Shown: in pieces, positions 11,641-22,172 of the stretch
How the letters are laid out: the number at the start of each line of letters is the position of its first letter
How positions within the stretch are numbered: position 1 is the first letter of the stretch
From: Chalciporus piperatus
Lineage: Eukaryota > Basidiomycota > Agaricomycetes > Boletales > Boletaceae
Assembly: GCA_038093975.1 (NCBI GenBank)
Contig: JBBPTG010000016.1
Coordinates: forward strand, 62,001-126,000
Length of the DNA stretch: 64,000 nt
Reading direction: 5' to 3'
Made by a program: the position numbers and the translations under genes
The notes under the pieces: model-generated
Databases searched by the model: none
The model's input: only the letters and a program-made list of their open reading frames with translations
Told to the model about the DNA's origin: nothing

Positions 11641-12156
11641 GATAACGACTTTTGGAGCGCTGCTCTCTGTATCTCATTTGCCGGTCATATCTCTGCCTCG
11701 CTGTACATTGGATTGATCGATATATGTTTAGATAACGGTGAATTTTTGGTACATAGTAGTCGATGCAAATTCGCGAGTCGTCAAAGCACTCGCCACTTTG
11801 TTTTCGTGGAAATTTCGTCTCGCCGTTTCTGTCAGTGTTAGCTGGACATTTGCTTTCCCTCTACATCCCTCAGGATCGCCACCGACCAGCGGAGCAGAGT
11901 TAATTGCCTTAGAGCGCGTCAACTAGCGGCCCGGGACACAATCCAGTCGCCAGATTTGCGCCCGGAATTCTGGTCAAGTTCGGCTGGGACTACGAAGCTG
12001 AAGTCCGGGTTCGTCCTCCAACGCGCCCCTTTCTCCAACACCGTGACCAGATATGAATCGTGTAATAGGGGCTATTGACCAACTTATAACTTTCTCGCCA
12101 TTTGCCCCTTTCCTTATACATTCGCCTTACCCGCCGTACCAACCCAGCACCTCACC
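11641..12156. other. no gene recognised
   Basis: Spacer between paralogue copies 3 and 4. It holds only short open frames. The last 100 bases before 12157 are pyrimidine-rich, as expected of a promoter. Confidence 0.45.
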
Positions 12157-12938
12157 ATGTCCATCCGCCGCTTCATCTCCAAGTACTACAAAGCGCAGGT
12201 CGCAACCCATCGAACAATGTTGAGCTTTTGGAGCAATGAAGTTAGTGGCATGCCGACTCGGCTAGTGGACAAGATCGAACTGTGCACTGCAGATATGTGT
12301 GGAAGTAACGACTGGGGTGATAGCGTTGACCACTACGATATCCATACCTTCCTTCAGGTATATCTCGAGCCCACGGCAGATCATCCACAGGAGGTAGTTT
12401 TGATAGAGAGAATGGAGTCCTCTGATGGGGTATACCACTCCGTCGTCCCTCTCCCCGACTACTGCATCGCAAATCTGAGTGGAACATTGCGTCGTCCAGA
12501 TGTCATGGACCGCATATGCGTCGTCGGCCTCGGTACAGCCTACCACGTCGTCCGAAATCTCAACGTTGAACGTACTATGCAGTTCAACGGAAATTTGACC
12601 GTGCAAGACCTCGCCACCATCTTTGTATTCATAGGATCGGTGACTCGGACGAAGTTTGGTCGAGGTGATTGTGAGTACTTGGCTAGATCGTTCGCGTTCA
12701 ACTGTCTCGCAGCGCTTGCTCCGAATCTTCCTCCTCCTATGCCGAATGTCATCCCTGCGTATGTCGCCATCTTTGAGGACACTTCAAAGAAGTTGATGGA
12801 GCATCTTCCGTGGATGATTTATGAAGACGCCGAATTGAGAACCGTTGTAAGTTCGTTTGATCTGAAGCTGTGTCCTCTGCCTGGTGCTCAACATCTCCAT
12901 AGGCTCAGATGATTCAGGCTAGAAGGAACCAGAAGTAG
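12157..12938 (+). CDS. uncharacterised protein, intact member of local paralogue family (copy 4)
   Basis: The only copy with an unbroken frame. Exon 1 runs from ATG 12157 to about 12848. A GTAAGT..ATAG intron (about 12849-12903) then leads to a short second exon ending at 12938; without splicing the frame stops at 12912. The product is about 245 residues and mixed alpha/beta by appearance, with no signal peptide, membrane span or catalytic motif that I recognise. Family hallmarks shared by the four copies are a basic N-terminal helix, MPTRLVDKIELC, a DIHTFL..YLEPTADHPQEV block, YHSVV, a hydrophobic LTVQDLATIFVF segment, and LARSFAFNCLAAL..NLPP. Tandem duplication with repeated decay is typical of fast-evolving fungal accessory genes. 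Confidence 0.7.
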
Positions 12939-13289
12939 CGTTGCCGAGCACTGAACTCATGACCAGGATGCTATAGCCTGTAGCATCTGTACAATATGGT
13001 CTTCCTCTTACAAACCGAGGTTATAAATGAAATTGAGTTTCCTCCCACATTTGCGACACTATTCGTTCACGAGGAAAAATCACGATATCATTGTGTTACA
13101 GTTACATCTTCTTGCTACCTTCTGCTGGACTTACTCGCAACGGGGAGGCGTGGGATGAAAGACTGCCCGCTGGAACCTGCCCTCGGTGGAAATAGTGTCT
13201 GTGACATCCTTCAAGTGGCATCTCTTGATGGCATAGTGAGCTACTTGAATGTCCCGGGCCGTAGTTCTACCCTTGTCAAGCCAAAGGAA
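12939..13289. other. possible remnant exon, otherwise empty
   Basis: The plus frame 12996-13298 contains TFATLFVHEEKSRYHCVTVT, which loosely resembles STFIFEEVPCDGCMLTIVSV in copy 1 of the paralogue family. It may be a leftover 3' exon of that family. The resemblance is weak, and the frame has no start or splice support. Confidence 0.3.
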
Positions 13290-13934
13290 TTAATTTGAGA
13301 GCGTAATTATATCAGCGAAGGAGAACATACAGAGGCACTGATTGCATGTCCAGCGATCTGCACAACTGTGCCCTTCTCGAGTGATTGGAGGCGGCCTTGG
13401 TGAAGGTACTCGAACTTTTTGGTCAGATAGACCTGCTGTCCATTCTGCGAAGGAACCCGCATGATGACAGATTTGGGTCAACGAGAAGAGGCGCTTGCCT
13501 GGTAGAGGCTCTTAGAATACCCATTGTCACCCTGAGGGCTAAGTTGGAGGTGAGGACACCGCTTCTGCTGTATAGGCTCGTGTTCGGGAAACATTTTCTT
13601 GGTCTCTTTCGTCGCCTGAAACTTGTACAGAGCAGTTTGTGGCAAGATCTCATTACCTTTGGGCGGCTGTTCCAATTCCCACAGTAAGTAGTGTGACGGT
13701 GCGAGGGTAGAAAAACGCACGGTACGCCAGGCTGCCCTAACGTCAGTAATCATGACGGTGGCACCCGAGTGGAAGTACTTCATGTCCTCCTCGGGGAGGT
13801 TAGCCTTAAGTCGGACGAATTGGCCCACCTAAATCGATGTCAGCACCAATTTCGGGCATGAATGCGAAATGGCAGACGCTAAGGATAGTGCCGTCGTCAT
13901 GATCAATTGCGTTCTGTTGCGCGCTGTGGGACAT
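13290..13934 (-). CDS. small uncharacterised multi-exon gene
   Basis: Start ATG at 13934 (MSHSAQQNAIDHDDGTILS, 13934-13878), then a 49-base GTCTGC..TTTAG intron with CTGAC branch point, then VGQFVRLKANLPEED and GATVMITDVRAAWRT with HYLLWELEQPPKG (13828 to about 13657). After one or two further introns comes NGQQVYLTKKFEYLHQGRLQ with SLEKGTVVQIAGHAISAS (about 13442-13335). The 3' end is unresolved. The strand patterning around GQFVRL, ATVMITDV and TVVQIAGHAI could be a small beta-barrel (OB-like) fold, but this is a guess. A TATA box sits 50 bases upstream. Product about 130-150 residues; family not recognised. Confidence 0.45.
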
Positions 13935-13982
13935 ATCCAGGAGAAGGAGAAAAGTTGTCGATCTGGGAGGCTGGAAGCAGGG

Positions 13983-13991
13983 CTTTATATA
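13983..13991 (-). promoter_or_regulatory. TATA box of the minus-strand gene at 13934
   Basis: On the minus strand the sequence reads TATATAAAG, about 50 bases upstream of the ATG at 13934 and followed by a pyrimidine-rich leader. The spacing fits a core promoter with a short 5' leader. Confidence 0.55.
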
Positions 13992-14486
13992 CCTCTCTTC
14001 CCCTCCCCGCCACACCTCAACGACGTGCCTTGCGGTGCTGATAATGGCATCATACGGCGCTGATTTGAAGGTGACGAGCAGCCGGGATGTCTGCGCGCCA
14101 CGCCCTAATCAGGCTAGGATGGCAAGGAAATATGGTCAAGTCAGACCCTTGGTCCCAACGGAGACCGAAAGATGACTGGGTTGAAGGCGAGTCTTGACAG
14201 CGTTCTAGAATATCTACAGCAAATGGCCAATCTAGGCAAAGGGTGCCAAATGTTAAGAGACAGGTCGTCCACAGCATTTGGGGCAGGCTCACCCTCAACA
14301 TATATCATGATATTGATCATCGATAACTTTTAAGTGACCCGAAGTGGCAGATGCCGTGTGACTCCAATGTGGGCGCGGTCCTCAGGGTGGCAAACAAGTA
14401 ATTTCCATAATTTGGCGCGCCATTGTAATAAGTTGTGACTCTTTCGACTCGACTAAAGTCGGACTAATACACACTCCCCCGTTGCA
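13992..14486. other. intergenic, divergent promoter region
   Basis: Separates the minus-strand gene at 13934 from the plus-strand kinase-like gene at 14487, so it should hold both promoters. No coding frame is supported. Confidence 0.5.
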
Positions 14487-16146
14487 ATGGGTGCCCTAGA
14501 AGACGGTCCCAAACTCCAAGTAAGTCAGTTCTTCCCTCCCACCAAACTTGAGTGGGGGCCTGAGTCGTACTCCCTTACGTCAAGCTCAGCGACTTCAAGC
14601 CTCGAACTGAAGAGGCCGTCCTTGTTACCTTCGCAAAGTTGCAAGGGATGAGACCGTGGTTTGAACAACGCGGATACTTCCTGAATCATTTTACTTACGA
14701 GCAAAGCACGTTCACCAACATGGACTTTGTCCAGTATACCTACCCTCATTTCCCGTACAATTGCGATCTATTTCGAACCCCACCACGTATACAGCTACCA
14801 TACAGCAATTTTGGTGGCGATCCAACTCTGTTAGAGTTCGTGCAAGGTCAAGCGCACCCTCTTCGTACTGGCCCAGCGGTACGTTTCTCAGTTGACATGT
14901 GGCATTGTAATTGGGTTCAATTCCGAGTCTGCCACAGGATCAAGTTGTATACGCACAGGACTCCGAGCAAAGGCATGTCGCAATGAAGCTTGTTGCTGAA
15001 GGCTCGGTCGAATATCAGGTTTTCCACCGTCTCCGCAACGAAGCCAGTCTGTACACGTCAGATCCTGAAGAGTTCGGGTGTGTGTTACCTCCGCTCGACT
15101 TCCTGGAACTCTATGACGGACTTTGGTTCGTCGTCATGCCAAGGTTGTGCACTTGTATTATCATCGTCGTAGAGAGACAACTGACAGAAGTATTCTAGAT
15201 GGGGAAGTTGCATTCTTATGCCCGAATACGAGAGCGTTGGCGAGATCCTGCACCTTATGCGTTGCCTTCTGAAGGTGGGTTTTTCTCATTGCCAGCAATC
15301 GTTTGTTTTATTATTGTCAGGGTCTTTCTGTTCTTCATAAGAACCTCATTGTCCACAGGGTCAGTTTCTATCCAGCTAGCTCGGATTAGCTTGGATGGTT
15401 CTCTCACCACTCTGAGTAGGACATCAAGGAAACAAACATGCTCATCAACCACTTTTCGGACAGAGCTCACGTTCCGGGCGAAAATCCACTGCGGTTAGGT
15501 CTGAGGAGCCAAAATTTGTTGACTTATGCCTGGATAGATTTCGACCACGGTGCTATCTTTCCATTAGATTCCAAGCCTGCCGAAAGACGACGATCTGCAA
15601 AGGAGTCGTTCGTCTATCCGTGTTCAAGAACCGAGGACACTAACCAAGGCGAAATCGACTACGACCCGTTTGTGTTCGACGTCGGGTCGCTCGGCTTTTT
15701 CTTTTGTCAGTATTTTCAGGTGGGAACCTCCTCTTTGTCTTGCTTTCGTAACCTCATGCGTGATTGTGTTGATTTAGTGGTGTTCCCGCGTGGTCCCGAT
15801 GTTGGCACCATTCCTGGATCGTATGATCACCCGAGACCTGGCAACACGATTTACAGCATCAGATGCCCTCCGATTCTTTGACGAGCATGTCCGACCATCC
15901 ATGTCAGAAGAACTGCTCCGTTCTCCACCTCCGACGGTGGACGAGTATGCCGAACCAGAGAAATTTGATCGATGGGCGGGACTCGATCCGAAATTCGTCG
16001 AAGCATGGTCGTCGTATCGGAATCCACCGATACCTCGGTCGACGCAAATGTTACGACAGATATGTGATACTGAAGCTGGCCGCACTTGTGTGAGGGCAAT
16101 CCGAAAGGGCGCTCGCCTTGCTCGTGGCTGGATGCCGAAGCAATGA
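14487..16146 (+). CDS. fungal protein kinase-like protein (DFD variant)
   Basis: Seven exons keep phase (14487-14519, 14585-14878, 14938-15143, 15199-15274, 15321-15359, 15420-15719, 15778-16146), giving 438 residues. Kinase core: HVAMKLVAEGS (presumed ATP-binding lysine), an EYESVGEILHLMRCLLKGL helix, the catalytic loop HRDIKETNML, and AWIDFDHGAIF where DFG is normally found (DFD). Later segments include DYDPFVFDVGSLGFFFC and PMLAPFLDRMITRDLATRF, the alpha-F and alpha-H regions. The protein belongs to a kinase-like family I associate with agaricomycetes. Catalytic HRD and the downstream asparagine are present, but the DFG change and a weak glycine loop leave activity uncertain. Exon 1 codes only eleven residues. 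Likely intracellular; partner and pathway unknown. Confidence 0.8.
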
Positions 16147-16909
16147 CGTCGTCTTTTTTGAATTATTCCTGACACAATACTACAATATCACTAATATCTG
16201 CGAACCGCGTATCGCGTCGCATCGCTCGAGTCAGGCATTGAGATCATCATAGCGAGAATCATTACGAGTTTTGAGACGCTGGTCCAACACCTCTCTGATA
16301 CTATTACCACTTTCTTTTCTTACTCATCTCAGTCACCAACTTTAGCTGAAGGTAGCAGTTGAGTCGTAACCGACCTTATTGGCCATGTCTAAACCGTCAA
16401 ACTCTGATTGGATGATATCGCGTTAGATCGCGTTACGCCCTACCATCGCTAGTGTCCTCAAAGCTGAGTATCATCGCGCTTTCGACTAGTATGTATGACT
16501 TGACTGGCAGCGTGCCAACGTCTCGGTAGAACAGAACGACTGTCTTCTGCTCATCGAGAGTCTGGGTTTGGGAGACTAGTGCCAACCTGACGAGTCTTTC
16601 GCGGCGTAGTCTAAGTTATATCCGCTCGCTCCATGAGTGGCATCCACGTGCATCGCGTACGGTGTCAAAGCATCAGGAAAAGGTCACCTGTCTGAGGCGA
16701 CTGCATGCAGTTGCTGCAGTCGGACAGACACCATGAGATATTAACTGCCCACAGCTATGTCTATTTCTGCACCCAGACCAATTTACTGCCGACAGTCGCT
16801 GGCAGTCCATAGACAGTCACGGTCAATTGGTACACTATCCATTGCACACCGTACATACACAACCAAACCAATTGAATTCAATATACTTAGTGCAGCACAG
16901 AAGTCGTAT
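16147..16909. other. no gene recognised
   Basis: Spacer at the start of the mobile-element island. Repeated short words such as GGCAGT, GACAGTC and GACAGAC occur near 16680-16830 without a clean period. No coding frame is supported. Confidence 0.45.
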
Positions 16910-18060
16910 TAGACCGCCTGAGCCCCCTCTTCTCCGACAAGCCCTTCCTCGTTGTCGCCAGTGTCGTTTTCGTCGGCCTCCTGCGCCCTCGATTCCCCTG
17001 AATCCGATCGCGACAAGCCTTGACTGCTTGCGACCTCCTGTCGCGCTTTCGCGTCTCTAATGAGTTGTGGCAGAGCAGGTATCCCAGTGGTGATCGAAAT
17101 CTCCCGTGGCGGTCGAGTCGACGAGAAAGCAGACAACTCGTTTGGTTTCCACATTATCGTGATCGTTCGACTCAATCGACTCGAGCCGAGTTTGCATTGG
17201 TGCAGCCACTTGTTTCGCTTGTTTTGACCCTCCACTCGTTGACGAGCGATCCTGCACCCTCGATTCCCTCGAATCCGATCGCGACCTCCTCGATTTCGTT
17301 GGATTGCCCCATCACATTCTCATATTTGTCGACGGGTGCTGGGGCGTCATCTGGTCGCGTGTTTTCGCGGCTGGGCGCGTCTTCAGCGTCTTTCGCGAAT
17401 CGCAGCGCATTGGGCTCGTTGACTTGTTGGCCACCTGGTTCGACTTCCATGGCATCGGGATTGCTCGACACAATCATCTCGAGCCGCAACTCGCAGTGGG
17501 CATCGATACAGCCGTTCGTTTCGAGCCTCCACTCGCGACCTCTTCGACTTTGTTGGATTGCCTCGTCGCACTGTCCTCAGATGTGTTGGGGCACGTGTTT
17601 TTGTCACCGTATCGATGGATGCGTTGACGCCCGTCACGAGGGGTGGAACATCCGATTTCATGCTGTCGTTCAAAGCGTCCTTGATCGCATTCACGAGAAT
17701 ATCGTCCGCAGATCCATTTCCAGACGGAAAGAGTTCGATGCCGTTCGGTGCGGGTGTTGAGGAGGTCCGTGCGGTAGCCCATGATTTATTCGAGGGCGGT
17801 GCGTTCGTCTCGAGCCAGGCGAGTTGAGACTTGAGCTCGATGATGCGGGCGTTGAGTTTGCATATGGGTCCGGTGAGTCCAGCGTCGTGGTTGGTGGATT
17901 GAGGTCCAGGGCATCCAACGACCCAGTGGACCTCGCCAGGGTGGAGGCTGTGGCTCTCGAGTCTTGCTCTTCAAGCACGATGGATAGGTCGTCTTCCGGC
18001 CTCGCAGTAACCTGTCGCAGGTCCAAACGTTTTGCTCATCCATTGGGATCAGTGACCTGG
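16910..18060 (-). pseudogene. decayed low-complexity coding region, possibly element-derived
   Basis: The minus strand carries protein-like segments in shifting frames. These include a coiled-coil-like ICKLNARIIELKSQLAWLE (about 17860), NGSADDILVNAIKDALNDSM and later SRLEMIVSSNPDAMEVEPGG with EVAIGFEGIEGAGS. The tail is acidic (ENDTGDNEEGLVGEEG, ending about 16910). Near-identical DNA blocks at about 16990-17010 and 17258-17285 (GAATCCGATCGCGAC) show internal duplication. There is no continuous frame and no known domain. Its position beside a tRNA-like element and a transposase gene suggests the remains of a mobile element or a gene damaged by one. Confidence 0.4.
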
Positions 18061-18404
18061 TGACGTCCCCTGGTGGTTCGGTGGGATCCTGGGCCTCACG
18101 TCAGTACATCTTGTCGACTGTTTTGCTTGCGACGTCTGGGTTGTCGCATGACACGGCGACCTTGTTAACTTGCTCCACCGCCTCTGCATCCTGGTCTGGC
18201 GGTTTCGGGGTTTGTCAGGCATTTGCGATCGACTCCGCTCATCGTCGTTGCTTGTAATCGGTCCATCGTCGTGTTCGGGGGTTGTTCAAGATTATGTGGT
18301 GTGAGGTGCAAAGGCAAGGCAATGACAAAGACTTGCGAAAATTTCACCTATGGCAGGAATTGGTAGTCATATATTCATAATCATGTTCGACTAATAAAAC
18401 CATG

Positions 18405-18469
18405 TAGCGTAGCGGCTAATGTGCACATTGTCTATTTTTGGCCAGTGTGGCTGTCGTGTGTTCGACTCT
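18405..18469 (+). repeat. tRNA-like pol III A-box and B-box pair (SINE candidate)
   Basis: TAGCGTAGCGGC (18405-18416) matches the A-box consensus TRGCNNARYNGG at 11 of 12 positions. TGTTCGACTCT (18459-18469) matches the B-box GGTTCGANTCC at 9 of 11. The spacing, 54 bases start to start, is right for a tRNA gene or tRNA-derived SINE. The flanks cannot form an acceptor stem and the T stem does not pair, so this is not a working tRNA gene. Confidence 0.4.
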
Positions 18470-18713
18470 CAGCTTGAACACAAAATGTATGACATTTTCT
18501 GCTTATCTCTGTAGCTGACTTACTGTCATGGCCTGCATACAGTCCCTGGACTGCCTGGCAGTTCCCTACAGTGCCACAGTTGGGGCAGTGGCTCACAGTG
18601 ACTCGACCTTTTCCTGATGAGTTGGTCCGGGCAACTTGAAGGTGGGATAGCTGCTTAAGAACACCTGTGATATTGCCACTGATAATCGCACCTCAACCTC
18701 ACGTCATCATAAC

Positions 18714-18757
18714 CTAATTAGCCTGCCATACCCGGGTAGGTATGGCAGGCTAATTAG
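18714..18757. repeat. perfect 19-bp-arm hairpin
   Basis: The arms 18714-18732 and 18739-18757 are exact reverse complements, separated by six bases. The centre also contains the separate palindrome TACCCGGGTA (18729-18738), so two pairings compete. It lies in an intergenic stretch about 730 bases before the KDZ transposase start. It could be an element end, a structured transcript or a protein-binding palindrome. Confidence 0.8.
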
Positions 18758-19487
18758 CCCGAAAGTCCTTCTACCCGATACCAGCCAATAGCACTGCCAA
18801 TAAGTATGTTGATTCCCAAAATGATAGTAGCACGTGAACTCTCGGATGAGGCTAAGGTACGTACCGGCGGGAAAGGCTTGCCGCTTAGGTGTGTATGTCA
18901 TCCGCACTCCCGCAATGTCCGCGCCACCTGCCGGCGACTCGCGCTCAGCGCCTCCGACGATGAGCTCGATGGGTACCTCGTCCTAGGTCATTTCTGCACC
19001 GTTTTCTTTCTTTCTTTCACTAATGTTACATTAAATGCAATTAACATACTGTATTTAACAAGTACCCAACGCTAAAACTAGCCTTTGGCGCGTCGTCACT
19101 GTGTGCCACAGCGAGGAACTGGCAAGCTGACGTGGCATTACGAACACGTCACGTGATTCATGTTCAACACCCGACGTGATTGTTGATCGCTGATTTTCAC
19201 TCTCCGCTCGGTTACCGCTCTCCCCCCATCGTCCTATACGCCTACCGACGACGTCGTCCACATTGTCCACATTGCCCGCCGTTGCCCACGTTGCCCGCGC
19301 CATGTTTTCAACATCCCTACCTGGGCGATAGCGACAGTGAAGATGTCGAGCGCCACTGTCCAGTCAATTACGCGATTATGGCTTCCACGAGGATGGTAGC
19401 TGTGTCGCCCGTCGCTTAAACACGTTCTCTCCCCCTCCGCTTTCTCCCTTTCTCCACCACCATCACCTGTATCTTCTGCTTGTCCCT
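18758..19487. other. 5' region of the KDZ element, no gene
   Basis: No coding frame is supported. The sequence includes ACGTCACGTGATT near 19146, with a CACGTG E-box core, and a run of CCGTTGCCCACGTTGCCC-like repeats at 19260-19300. No terminal inverted repeat pairing with the 3' side of the transposase could be identified. Confidence 0.4.
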
Positions 19488-22172
19488 ATGGTGAAAGGAG
19501 TTTCCAGATCATGCCACCTCGTCGTTGGTTCCAGTCGAAGCGGGAGCCGCATGCAACTACGCAATCTCACAATGCAAGGACGGGTTGAAGAGCGTCGGTT
19601 GCGTGCAGAACGATATTCGCTCAACATTGTCGGTAAGCAAATTTTTGAACCCACTGGCGTCGCTCTAAGTTGTCCGGGTAGGTCTCGGGCAGGATTCTCG
19701 CGAGGTACTAGCGGTCGTCAGAGGCGATGGGGAGGACGCTCCCACCAACGAACCAAATTTTCAATACGATGACACTGGCGACGCAGATGGGTGGCAGACT
19801 CTGCCGGACGAGGTTCAGGACAGCGAGTCATTTATGACCGCCATCCATCAAGCAGTCGGCAAACCGTACGTGTGGTATTTTTCCTCCTCGCTGTCGCTTA
19901 CATGTTCCAGATGGCGGAAGTATAAGGATGGGCGCACTTGGCGCCAGCGCCAAACTCGACTACACGACAACTGGTCTCCGTTGGTGGATGATCTTGTCTC
20001 AGCATACATGACGTGGAAATATCGCTCTCAACCATCGCCTCAGCCTTCAGACCAGCTGCCTTCCCAGTCGTTTGACTTCACCATCAACATCCTTGACGTT
20101 TACAGTCTTCAAACTGATGCTATCATCGCTCGCTTGGCGGATTCCGCTAGCCCTGTCGTTGCCATGGTACTCGGCGGTTTCATGCCATGCTCACCCAGTT
20201 GTCCTACGCTTGCCATCTCCCTTCGCACCCTCGAACTCTATCGCTGTATCCGCTTACGCAAACCATCTTTTAGTGTTGAGGCCTTCGTCAAGGTCATCAG
20301 TGACTTGTACAACGTAAGGGACCTTGATGTGACATAAACTTCGTGCTGACCTTTACACAGAGACCTTACCAACGCCGTCATCGCCAACAATTCGCAAATT
20401 CATTTGATGCTTACCTCATGGTCCTCGGCAAAGTTCACCACCAAGTGCAGGAGGTATTGGGAAGAACCTCAGATCACTGGCGCGTTCTCAATGCGTGTCC
20501 ACCCTGTACCTATGAGGTAGGTGTTACCTGCCTGCTGTCAGTATCATCACTAATGTTTGTAGCTCGATGGTGAACCGGAACTACGCTATTGTCACATGCT
20601 TGCCATTGATGGCAATAATTCTCTCTCCCGCATGGCACCACTTGGCAACCGCCAAGCTGGTGACATGCGCAAGTTCACAAGCGACTATTTTCTTGAACCT
20701 GAATATGTCAATCGCTTTGCCGACATCGTTGCTCCGGCCACTGCTGATGCTACTCCGGACGCTACTCCGGACGACATCTCTGGATGTACTGACAACTGGA
20801 AGGCCGCTGCAGAGGACGTGAAGAAGAAAACCTGGGGGATATTTGACGAGACTGGGATCTTTGCGTGTGCTTGTCGTCATGGAATGATTATTTGGATCGT
20901 TGATATGGTGCGCAGTGGAGAATTGTATGTGTACCCTTTTCTGTAGTTGCTGTATCTGATGTACTTCGTTGTTGTAACAGATTCAAGTACCCTTTGTCGA
21001 TTGTCAACAAAGCGCTCGAGGTTCTCGGGCCCCGTATCCTCTTCGGTTACGACATCGGCTGCAAGCTTGCCGCAACCATCGCGTCATCACCCATGTCATC
21101 AAATTTCAAGCAGTCGGGCAGTAGACTGTGCGTGGATGCCTTTCACGGTTACACCCACAACTACGCGTGTCAGGATACAAATCACCCAAATGGCATTGAA
21201 GGTGTTGGATTGGAGGATTTGTCCACCATGGAGCGCATCTTCAGTGCGTCCAATCAACTCGCCATTGTCACGCGTTACGCAACCCCTTACAACCGCCGGC
21301 TATTCATCGACATGTTCTTTCGGCAATGGGATGATGACAAGTATGTCAACCTAGGGAAGATGTTATACGACAACTATCGTCAGGCACTTCGCATACTCGA
21401 CGATGACGACCTTGCGCTACAGCAAGCCAAGCTGTCCCTAGGCATCCACGATAACGACTTCAAAGCATGGCGAGTAGAGCAGTCCACCTATCTTGCAGCA
21501 CTGGGCCGCCAATCTGAGTGGGATGTTCACGCGGTTGCATATGTTGAACTGCTCCAGAAGCTCAGGGTTGCCCAGTACGTATGTCGTCCATCCACTCTAT
21601 TCAAATGCTGATTGGTCTATGGTAGCGCTAAAAAAGAAGCCGCATCGAAGTCGTTCCTGAACACGGTACCTGAAAATTACGAGTTTGTCGCCTTCGACCC
21701 CTCCTCGTCATTGTCCACGAATCATCAATACTCTACGAACCTTTCGCAAACGCGCAAACTCGAAACAAGCCGCCGTCAAGCCACTGAAATGTATAATGTT
21801 CTCCTCATCGATGTTAGCGCTATGGAACTCAAGATGGGTATCACGAGGAGATGGGAGCCGGCCGACGACCGCTATGTTGAAACCCTGAAGTATATTCAGA
21901 GAGCGCAATACCATCGTGCTTTGGACGAGTTACAGCGGCTAGTTGTGCTCCGTCTCATGGAGTTACATAAAATGAATCTTGGGCAAGCGGGTTTGTATTT
22001 TATTCGTTTTTATCAGTCTCGCAAGGTTATTGATCGAATATCAGGATACCGCATGCGCTCACAAATAGCCAAATCATTGCAGAGTCGATGCAAAGCGATT
22101 CAAACTGCGATCAAAACATACAATGCCGCTGCTGCTGCTTTGGACCCCCCCGCACCTCCGCTCGCACCTTAG
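19488..22172 (+). mobile_element. KDZ (Kyakuja-Dileera-Zisupton) transposase gene, C terminus cut by an insertion
   Basis: DDE-type transposase of a cut-and-paste DNA element found in basidiomycetes. Exons: about 19488-19632, then 19682-19865, 19911-20313, 20361-20516, 20563-20924, 20981-21574 and 21625-22172, about 797 residues. Catalytic landmarks: HMLAIDGNNSLSR (first Asp), LFGYDIGCKLA (second Asp), the AFHGYTHNYACQ and HPNGIEGVG cluster, and LSTMERIFSASNQLA (Glu). All are present and the core is intact. Near 19587 a one-base change seems to separate an upstream MPPRRWFQSKREPHATT frame from the RVEERRLRAERYSLNIV frame. The protein stops at PPAPPLAP, where family members usually continue. 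The stop codon lies inside the foldback element that begins at 22165, so the tail has been lost. Confidence 0.85.

Noticed and set aside
18398..18478. A functional tRNA gene
   Set aside because: The A and B boxes are good, but acceptor and T stems do not pair and no anticodon arm can be drawn.
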